Part shown: one piece after another, positions 13,834 to 20,296 of the stretch | How the letters are laid out: each line of letters starts with the position of its first letter | Numbering within the stretch: the first letter of the stretch is position 1 | Origin: Anaerolineae bacterium | GTDB taxonomy: Bacteria > Chloroflexota > Anaerolineae > B4-G1 > SLSP01 | Direction of reading: 5' to 3' | Assembly (NCBI GenBank): GCA_026645815.1 | Contig: JAPKMR010000037.1 | Coordinates: 1 to 37,433, forward strand | Length of the DNA stretch: 37,433 bases | Translations under genes and position numbers: made by a program | Notes under the pieces: generated by a model | Told to the model about the DNA's origin: nothing | What the model saw: only the letters and a program-made list of their open reading frames with translations | Databases searched by the model: none

Positions 13834-16577
13834 GGGGGCAAATTCAGATTGTGCGCCAGATGATGCCAGCGCATGGAAACATAGCCTTGCGGCCAATGCG
13901 CGGCGTAGTCCGCGCCATAAAGTTCGGTCAACTCTCGGATCCGGTCCCGGGTTGTGAGCGCCTGAGTCTCCAGCGGCGCCGTCACCTCAAAGGTGATTCG
14001 GCCCTGGGCGTCGAAAGTGATGTACACGGGGACCAATGCCGAGCCTGTGGTCACCGCCAGCTCAGCCGCGCCAATCTGGAAGGGACGCCGGCGACCCCAG
14101 AAAGGTACATCAACGGCCTGCTGTCCCTGATAACCGTCTGCCGCCACCATGACCGCGCCGCCGCCCCGCAAAATTCGTTCGGCTTTCAGGAGCAATTCAG
14201 AGCGAAGCTGCGGTCCAACTCGCGCCCCTCCCACAACGCTGCCGGTCTCACGCCCATTACGCCGGCAGATTTCCAGCGGCAGCAGCCCGATTCTCCCGGT
14301 GTGGGATACGGCCAACACCACCCCGGCAGAGGCAGGCGAATTCCCCGACAGAATTTGGTGTGGGTCGTTCACCGTGACCCAATCACTCGGGTTCGCAGCG
14401 CGCGATAGCGCCACTCTGCGCCATTCCAGCCAGGTATTAGCCAGCCAACTGATGATAGCATGCTCCCTGCCGGCATCCTCGAGGCCCAATTCCGCGGACC
14501 AACGCTCCACGAGCGCTAACTGCCGGGCGTAGCGCCGCCGCACCAGGGGTTGGGCAATCAGCCAGCGCTGCAAGCGCACACCCACACCATAAGGCAATCC
14601 ATGTCCATGCCAGAGTGGGCCGATTTCGATTGCTTGAGTTCGCAGACGGCCCCGTAGTGAGCGCGCGGGTTCGCGTGATGCTGCCGCGAGCGGCGGCGCC
14701 TTAGCCTCGCCGGCAACCGCTTGAGAGGCAGTAGACTCCTGCACGAGCACTCCCGCCAGATGGGCTACCGTTGGCACAGCCAGGGAATCCGTGGGTACAC
14801 GCTGCCCGGTCGCTTCTTCAACTGCAAGCGCCATGCGCAGCGCAGCCAGCGAGTCGCCGCCTAAGGCAAAGAAGTCATCTTCCACGCCGACTTCATCCAA
14901 CTCCAGCAGCTCAGCCCAAATATCGGCGAGCTGCTGCTCGAGTTCACTGCGTGGGGCAAGGAAGGGCGTGTTCAGGTCGGGACGCACTTTTCCCGGCAGC
15001 GGCAGAGCCTGACGGTCCACTTTGCCATTGGCAGTGCGGGGCAGGCGTTCGAGGTGGATGAAACGGGCTGGAATCATATACGGCGGTAGAGATTGGGTCA
15101 GGAAATTCCGCAGATCAGATACGGTGGGGAGGGCTGAATCTCGCGTTGAAAAATAGACAATCAGCCGCGTCTCAGAATTAACGGAAGGCCGAAAAGGCAC
15201 AACCACACATTCCCTGATAGCGGGGTGGGCTTGCAGGGCTATTTCGATGCTCTCCGGTTCCACCCGGTAGCCGCGAATTTTCACCATAAAATCCATACGA
15301 CCCAGGTAATACAGCAATCCATCTGCGGTCATTTTTCCCCGGTCACCGGTCAGAAAGATGCGTTGGTCGCCACCATCGGGATCGGGCAGAAATCTGGAGC
15401 CATTCAAATCCGGGCGATTCCAGTAACCCGGTGTTATATACCGACTACGGACAGCAATCTGCCCTTCAGTGTTGGGCGGCACTGGGCGATTGGACTCGTC
15501 CAAGATGATGACGTGCATATGCTCGGGAGCGTAGCCCACCGGAACCTGCTCACCTAACCCGGGAGCATTGTCCTGAATGAAGAAGCGTGCGTGGGTACTC
15601 AGCTCGGTTGAACCCAAGGCAAACATCAATCGGCATTCCGGGGACAAAATCTGCTTAATTTGGGCAATATCCTGTTGGTGGATCGACTCACCACCAATGA
15701 TAAGTGTACGAAGTGCGACCAACGGCTCTTGACTGGTAGCCAGGTCTGCTAAACTGCGCATGGTGGAGATCATACCAACCATAACAGTTACCTGCTGCTG
15801 CAACAGAAAGCGGTAAAGTTCGACTAAAGTATCTTTTTGTAACGCAAAGGCATACAACGTAGCGCCATTAAGTAACCCACCGTAGAGCATATTTGCAGAA
15901 CTGCCAAACGCAAACGAATTTGTATGCGCTACCCGACTGGTATAGGTCAACTCGATATCTTGTCCGTTAAAATGGGCATATGCCAGGATTTGCCGGTGAT
16001 TACGCAAAACGCCACGCGGGGTCCCCGTTGATCCAGAAGTATAAAATATGATGGCAAGGGATTGGGGCGATATTTCCACCGTTGCTGATTTGGCGAAAGG
16101 TTTTGCCGGCAAATTGTCTATTAACAAAATCGGGGTTGTTTTACGGGTTGCAAGGATATTTTGGGCATGAGGCAAGAGGGCAGTGGTGGTTACACAAATA
16201 TCCGGCGGACAGTCGGTCACAATCCGGGCATGGTGGGCAAGGCCATGTTCAGGCGCCATTGGCACAAGGAAATGGCCTGATTTCAAGACTCCCATAATAC
16301 CAATAACACTGGCTGCCGTGTGAGGCAGCAACAGAGATACCGCTTTCTGCCGGTCGTCTGCACCGGGACCAATGACATCAATCAGGTTATGGGCCAGGCG
16401 GTCGCTTTCCTGATCAAGCTCAGTGTAGGTCATTTCACCATCAGTACCTACATACGCCAGGTGTCCTTGAGGCAAGGCCCGCACAATCTGCGCAAAACGA
16501 GCGGGAACCGACATCTCCAGGTTAGTTTCGTTAAGGTTGAATGTCGCAACGCTGCCAACCGCGTGACTATTACTCAT
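13827..16577 (-). CDS. NRPS-like protein: adenylation - carrier - acyltransferase-like domain
   Basis: A 916-residue three-domain protein. Residues about 25-525 form an adenylation domain: FYTSGSTGTPRGV (178-190), LTGDRGK (409-415), VKIRGYRVEPE (432-441) and NGKVD with the catalytic Lys 519. Residues 540-612 are a carrier domain with LGGDSL, Ser 576 being the phosphopantetheine site. Residues about 645-916 resemble LpxL/HtrB-type lysophospholipid acyltransferases (SHTGR near 758-762; VPFWGRRRPFQIGAAELA). The A4 motif is FGSS (224-227) where alpha-amino-acid domains have FDxS, so the substrate may lack an alpha-amino group. The acyltransferase HX4(D/E) motif reads H-TGRI-G, lacking the acid. 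It probably loads an acid onto the carrier and transfers it within the same protein. It starts in an ATGA junction with the transporter lipoprotein gene. Confidence 0.88.
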   Translation of the reverse strand: MSNSHAVGSVATFNLNETNLEMSVPARFAQIVRALPQGHLAYVGTDGEMTYTELDQESDRLAHNLIDVIGPGADDRQKAVSLLLPHTAASVIGIMGVLKSGHFLVPMAPEHGLAHHARIVTDCPPDICVTTTALLPHAQNILATRKTTPILLIDNLPAKPFAKSATVEISPQSLAIIFYTSGSTGTPRGVLRNHRQILAYAHFNGQDIELTYTSRVAHTNSFAFGSSANMLYGGLLNGATLYAFALQKDTLVELYRFLLQQQVTVMVGMISTMRSLADLATSQEPLVALRTLIIGGESIHQQDIAQIKQILSPECRLMFALGSTELSTHARFFIQDNAPGLGEQVPVGYAPEHMHVIILDESNRPVPPNTEGQIAVRSRYITPGYWNRPDLNGSRFLPDPDGGDQRIFLTGDRGKMTADGLLYYLGRMDFMVKIRGYRVEPESIEIALQAHPAIRECVVVPFRPSVNSETRLIVYFSTRDSALPTVSDLRNFLTQSLPPYMIPARFIHLERLPRTANGKVDRQALPLPGKVRPDLNTPFLAPRSELEQQLADIWAELLELDEVGVEDDFFALGGDSLAALRMALAVEEATGQRVPTDSLAVPTVAHLAGVLVQESTASQAVAGEAKAPPLAAASREPARSLRGRLRTQAIEIGPLWHGHGLPYGVGVRLQRWLIAQPLVRRRYARQLALVERWSAELGLEDAGREHAIISWLANTWLEWRRVALSRAANPSDWVTVNDPHQILSGNSPASAGVVLAVSHTGRIGLLPLEICRRNGRETGSVVGGARVGPQLRSELLLKAERILRGGGAVMVAADGYQGQQAVDVPFWGRRRPFQIGAAELAVTTGSALVPVYITFDAQGRITFEVTAPLETQALTTRDRIRELTELYGADYAAHWPQGYVSMRWHHLAHNLNLPPW

Positions 16578-17605
16578 TGATCAACCTTTTCCAAAATGCC
16601 CCTGGCATTTTCCGCTACACTTGTATCAATAAACTTATCCGGTGCTATCAAGTTATCCAGCAACTTCTGTTCTATCAGCCAGTTCTGATAATCTATGACG
16701 TAATCAAGATTAATCTGTCCGTCAACCGGGATTACTGCTGGACACATTTTTTTGACCAACGCAGCATCAAGGCCGGTAAATTCAGCGACAATTTCAACAT
16801 TACGCGACGTAGCCCCCTGAGCATATTGCCGAGCGGCCTTCAGATAAGCTGCCGCGAAACGGGCTCCTGCGTCGGCGTTGTTAAGCAATTTGGCGCCATA
16901 AACAACCGAACTGATGGTAAATCCAGGGGTAACGGACTCAGCCTCTATCAGCAGAGCCAGGTCCATATCTTCCTTCATCCGCACAACCCACGGTTCAGCG
17001 GTAATCACTATATCCACCTGCCCGGTCCGGAGAGCTTCCTGCTGGGCTGCCAAATCCACACTTACCAACTCAACATCAGCTAACTTGACTTCACCCAATT
17101 GCAAAAAACAGTCAGTGATGTACCCCGATGTGCTTTGAGCCCCTGCCGGACTTAAAGCCAGTTTAGCTCCTATCCAATCAGATGGCTCAGCAAACGTGCC
17201 AGCCTCATAATCACTTTTGCGGACAAAGTAGGCAACATCAGTACATTCCTGCTCTTCAATAGTAGTAGCCGGCAGCACTATTTTTATGGTGCCGCCCCGA
17301 TCTATAGCGTTGAAGAATCCGGCGGTCAAAGTCGGCTGCGCCACATCAATCTGACCATCGAGCAAAAGGGGGATAAACTCATTGGTAGATTTGAACTGCA
17401 CCAGTTCTACATCCAGTCCCTGCTCCTCAAAATAACCCTCTGACTCCGCAATCTGAAAAATGACATTAGAGGCAAAAGGTATCACCCCCACCTTGATTTG
17501 AAGAGGCGTTTCCGGCTCTAGCACAGTTGCCGGGGCGCACGCTGACAGCAAGGAAATAAATACCGTTACAGTCAACATTAGTTTTGGAATAAAATATCTG
17601 GTCAT
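16574..17605 (-). CDS. ABC importer substrate-binding lipoprotein (nitrate/sulfonate/taurine or NMT1/THI5 type)
   Basis: A 343-residue lipoprotein. After a Lys-containing N-terminus and hydrophobic stretch, LLSAC gives a lipobox with Cys 23. The mature part (VGVIPFASNVIFQIAESEGYF...LLLDGQIDVAQPT) matches the periplasmic-binding fold of SsuA/TauA/NMT1-like proteins. It should capture a small organic solute outside the membrane and hand it to the permease encoded upstream; which solute is unknown, and sulfonates, nitrate-like anions or pyrimidines are all used by relatives. Start at ATG 17605 is preferred over 17629 because GGAG lies 7 bases ahead. The gene is visibly more AT-rich than most of the operon. 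Confidence 0.83.
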   Translation of the reverse strand: MTRYFIPKLMLTVTVFISLLSACAPATVLEPETPLQIKVGVIPFASNVIFQIAESEGYFEEQGLDVELVQFKSTNEFIPLLLDGQIDVAQPTLTAGFFNAIDRGGTIKIVLPATTIEEQECTDVAYFVRKSDYEAGTFAEPSDWIGAKLALSPAGAQSTSGYITDCFLQLGEVKLADVELVSVDLAAQQEALRTGQVDIVITAEPWVVRMKEDMDLALLIEAESVTPGFTISSVVYGAKLLNNADAGARFAAAYLKAARQYAQGATSRNVEIVAEFTGLDAALVKKMCPAVIPVDGQINLDYVIDYQNWLIEQKLLDNLIAPDKFIDTSVAENARGILEKVDQ

Positions 17606-17635
17606 ATAAATCTCCGGTTTCTTGTGCATTTGTGT

Positions 17636-18484
17636 TTATTTATGGGTTGAGTGCCAGGGAGTCAACTGTTTGGTTAACCGATCAAGTGCTAAGTTACTAA
17701 CCATCCCCAACAGCCCAATCACCACCAACACTGCATACAACTCCTCAGTTCGCAACGTCTGCCAGGCTAACCAGATGGTCGCGCCCAGCCCTTCTCGCGC
17801 GGAGAGCATCTCGACAGCGATAGTAACCACGAGCGCCGAGTTGACCGCCAACCGCAGCCCCACCATCACTAGCGGCAGGCTTCCCGGCAGGATCACCCGG
17901 TGCAACAACTTCGTCCCGGTCGCGCCGTAGTTAGCGGCAGCTTCCCAGTAGGTATAGTCAATCTGCTGTACGCCAGCGAGCGTGTTGATGACCATGGGGA
18001 AGAAAGCCGTCAGCGCCACCAACGCCACCTTCGAGGACTCACCGATACCGAGCAGCACCAGGAAAATGGGAAAAATCGCGAGTTTGGGTAAGGGGTGCAG
18101 CGCCGTCACGATGGGGTCCAGCGCCACCCGCACGGAACGACTGGCGCCCATGAGCCAGCCCAACAGCGCCCCACTTCCCGCTCCGATGGCCACACCCAAC
18201 GCCAGGCGATAGAGCGTGAGCGCCAGTGCAGGCGCCAGCTTTCCGGTAAGCAGCAGTCGCCCCAGGGTCAGCAAGATGGTCGAGGGAGGCGGGAAGAACA
18301 GCCGTGAAATCCAACCCGCACGCGCAGCTATCTCCCAAAGCACGAGCCAACCCAGAGCAAACGCTGCTGTCAACCAACGTTCGTTCCTGCCCGGGCGTGG
18401 GGCGGAGCCGACGGCGCCGGCTATTTGCTTTTCACCTGGAGCAAGCGCTTCACTTCCTGCTCCAATAGAGTCCAGATATGCCAC
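17636..18484 (-). CDS. ABC importer permease (SsuC/TauC-like)
   Basis: A 282-residue membrane protein with about six hydrophobic helices and the EAA coupling loop (EAAANYGATGTKLLHRVILPG) that docks the ATPase. This is the BPD_transp_1 fold of nitrate/sulfonate/taurine importers. The start is GTG 18484 with GAGGA at a good distance, which places the first 64 bases inside the end of the ATPase gene; no later start in this frame looks better. About 35 N-terminal residues before the first helix are polar and poorly conserved-looking. Neighbouring genes supply the ATPase and lipoprotein, so a complete importer is present. Confidence 0.85.
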   Translation of the reverse strand: MAYLDSIGAGSEALAPGEKQIAGAVGSAPRPGRNERWLTAAFALGWLVLWEIAARAGWISRLFFPPPSTILLTLGRLLLTGKLAPALALTLYRLALGVAIGAGSGALLGWLMGASRSVRVALDPIVTALHPLPKLAIFPIFLVLLGIGESSKVALVALTAFFPMVINTLAGVQQIDYTYWEAAANYGATGTKLLHRVILPGSLPLVMVGLRLAVNSALVVTIAVEMLSAREGLGATIWLAWQTLRTEELYAVLVVIGLLGMVSNLALDRLTKQLTPWHSTHK

Positions 18485-19203
18485 TTCAAGTCCTCGATTT
18501 CAGGATGGGTTCGTCCGGTTAAATCCCGGGGACGACCGAAGGGCGAACGGATTTCCTCGCGGATGCGCCCGGGTTGCCCACTCATGACCAACACCCGGTC
18601 AGCCAACAGCAGGGCTTCTTCGATATCGTGGGTGACATAGAATACCATCGGGCGCGTGCTTTCCCACAAAGACAGCAACTCGTCTTGAATCACCAGTCGC
18701 ATCTGGGCATCCAGAGCGCGCAGGGGTTCATCCATCAGCAGGATATCCGGTTCGGTAACGAGGGCACGGGCAATCGCAGCGCGTTGACGCATCCCGCCGG
18801 AAAGTTCGTGGGGATAGTGGCGGGCAAAGTCCGCCAGCCCCATTAAGGTCAACTGCGCCATGGCTCGAGCACGCCGTTCCTGTTGCGATGCCCCTTCCAT
18901 CTCCAGCCCAAACGCCACATTATCCAACACCGGCATCCACGGGAAAAGGCTGTGCTCCTGAAAGACAATCCGGCGCTTGGGCGGGCGCAGCCAACCGGAA
19001 AGTTCGATGGCGCCCTGCTCTGGAGCCAATTGGCCCCCTAGCAGTCGCAGCAGCGTGGATTTGCCACAGCCGCTCGGGCCAACCAGGGCGACGAATTCCC
19101 CTGCTGTCGCGCGGAATGAGACATCTGCAAGAGCAGTCACCGCGCCACGGGGGGAAACGTAAGTCTTGGCGAGGTGGCTGACCAGCAATGTGCCCTGGCT
19201 CAC
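18421..19203 (-). CDS. ABC importer ATPase (SsuB/TauB-like)
   Basis: A 260-residue nucleotide-binding protein with Walker A GPSGCGKST (42-50), Q-loop VFQEHSLFPW (Gln 82), signature LSGGMRQR (134-141), Walker B LLMDEP (155-160) and switch His in FYVTHD. The residues after Walker B are LRALDA rather than the usual FGALDA of this family, a small change near the D-loop. GTG 19203 is chosen as start because GGAGG precedes it by 7 bases and it removes an overlap with the PqqD-like gene. It energises uptake through the adjacent permease. Confidence 0.86.
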   Translation of the reverse strand: MSQGTLLVSHLAKTYVSPRGAVTALADVSFRATAGEFVALVGPSGCGKSTLLRLLGGQLAPEQGAIELSGWLRPPKRRIVFQEHSLFPWMPVLDNVAFGLEMEGASQQERRARAMAQLTLMGLADFARHYPHELSGGMRQRAAIARALVTEPDILLMDEPLRALDAQMRLVIQDELLSLWESTRPMVFYVTHDIEEALLLADRVLVMSGQPGRIREEIRSPFGRPRDLTGRTHPEIEDLKWHIWTLLEQEVKRLLQVKSK

Positions 19204-19258
19204 ACGAAGCCCTCCGCCAAAGCGGTCCTGCCGCGAATTTGGGCAGGTAAATCCGCCG

Positions 19259-19711
19259 TCATGCTCCCTGATCAGGCATCGCGGGATGGGGCCAACCCTC
19301 TGCATCTACCTCATGGATGGGGTCAAGCAATAGCAACTCCGCCATGTCGGTGAATTTCTCGAGCACGGGGTTGATAAATGGAGGGCGGTCGGCAGGCAGT
19401 GTAATCGCAGTTGGATCCGGCACGGTCCCGGACGCAGTACCCGGCACCAATAGCTGCTCTGCAAGCAACTCCTCAATCAACGCGGTCACGCCAGCGGCAA
19501 TCTGCTGCGGCGTACCGGCATAATGTTCACCCACCCAGGAGAGCAAGCTTCCCAAAGATGCGCCCTCCTCCAGGAGACCCCAGATTTCGGCGCCAATTCC
19601 AAGCAAACTGTAATATGCCCCGCTATCGAGGTTGACGATGATGGCTTCACCATCAACCGTTTCGGAGAGCACTGCAGGGGCGGCGATCCGCCAGGTGCTC
19701 GTAAATTCCAT
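19259..19711 (-). CDS. PqqD-family protein (peptide-chaperone-like)
   Basis: A 150-residue protein. Residues 8-88 match the PqqD fold: a VDGEAIIVNLDSGAYYSL strand pair, IWGLLEEGASLGSLL and a final helix pair ending in LLAEQLL. PqqD relatives bind leader peptides and present them to modifying enzymes (PQQ, lasso B1, radical-SAM peptides); others have no known peptide. A C-terminal extension contains the striking LLLLDPIHEVDAEGWP segment, outside the usual domain. ATG 19711 is preferred: GGAGG precedes it by 9 bases and the remaining upstream frame looks non-coding. It is the first gene of the long minus-strand operon, so it probably defines its promoter region. Confidence 0.75.
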   Translation of the reverse strand: MEFTSTWRIAAPAVLSETVDGEAIIVNLDSGAYYSLLGIGAEIWGLLEEGASLGSLLSWVGEHYAGTPQQIAAGVTALIEELLAEQLLVPGTASGTVPDPTAITLPADRPPFINPVLEKFTDMAELLLLDPIHEVDAEGWPHPAMPDQGA

Positions 19712-19823
19712 ACCGTGATACCTCCCCCAATGAATGTAGTGACCTGCAAGGTCAGGTGTGTTGGGTACAGATTTACCAGACCGGAAAGTGTAAATCAGAC
19801 CAACACCATACGCATGTGAGGAC

Positions 19824-19851
19824 ATTTTAACCGAATCTCCAACCAATGCAA
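19824..19851 (-). promoter_or_regulatory. Candidate promoter for the PqqD-led operon
   Basis: On the minus strand, TTGCAT (19846-19851), a 16-bp spacer and TAAAAT (19824-19829). The -35 is poor, but the spacing equals that of the better promoters in this window. A competing TTGAAC-17-TATACC lies slightly upstream. The rest of 19712-20180 holds the palindrome below and no supported gene. Confidence 0.3.
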
Positions 19852-19984
19852 TGGGGAGAGGGTATAGGGGTATAGGACAAAGTATTGGGAAGTTCAAGCG
19901 GTTGTACTCAACCGCGGTCGGCTTGGTGAGACCATGCGTTTAGGCAAGTGGAGACGCCAAGGAGATGCAGAGGGTGGTTTTTTT

Positions 19985-20027
19985 GTGATTTTCGTGAACG
20001 GGGCTGCGCCCCGTTCACGAAAATCAC
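19985..20027. repeat. 20-bp perfect palindrome with TGC loop
   Basis: Arms 19985-20004 and 20008-20027 pair perfectly around TGC. A run of T precedes the left arm rather than following the right one, so it is not a standard terminator in either direction. The outer stem GTGATTTT and the GGGC-TGC-GCCC tip are shared with the element at 23543-23575, so it belongs to a dispersed family. Confidence 0.75.
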
Positions 20028-20183
20028 ATCAGCAGAAAGAAGCGCCGAGTACGGCGGCGCAGAGCGTTGCTCGCCAATGGGGCATTTGTAGCAGGTGAAA
20101 GGGCTTCTGCATGCAGGTTGTTTGCAAGATGATGGTCTCATTTTTCTCCAATATTCTATCGTATACCCCGCTCCAATCCCACT

Positions 20184-20211
20184 TTGACAAACCGCCATTT
20201 TCGGATAGAAT
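20184..20211 (+). promoter_or_regulatory. Sigma-70-like promoter of the EF-G-like gene
   Basis: A perfect TTGACA (20184-20189), 16-bp spacer and TAGAAT (20206-20211). Transcription should start near 20218, giving an untranslated leader of about 79 bases. Confidence 0.8.
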
Positions 20212-20237
20212 AGCGACACGACCCACCGTATTTACGG

Positions 20238-20256
20238 GACGGCCTTCAGGGCCGTC
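20238..20256 (+). promoter_or_regulatory. Leader hairpin before the EF-G-like gene
   Basis: GACGGCC (20238-20244) pairs with GGCCGTC (20250-20256) around TTCAG and is followed by TTTGTATG. It begins about 20 bases after the predicted start. A second small hairpin, CCGTA/TACGG, precedes it. It could be an attenuator or a stabilising 5' structure. Confidence 0.5.
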
Positions 20257-20296
20257 TTTGTATGTAATCAGCAATCAGTGTGGAGGATAGTTTGTA

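Noticed and set aside
1879..19711. Plain lasso peptide biosynthetic cluster
   Set aside because: No asparagine-synthetase-like cyclase, B2 protease or precursor with a lasso leader is visible in the window.
19985..20027. Rho-independent terminator
   Set aside because: The T-run lies before rather than after the stem on the plus strand, and the minus strand would have an A-run after it.
19908..20219. 103-residue minus-strand frame between the PqqD-like and EF-G genes
   Set aside because: It runs across the 20-bp palindrome and the EF-G promoter and has no family resemblance or ribosome-binding site.
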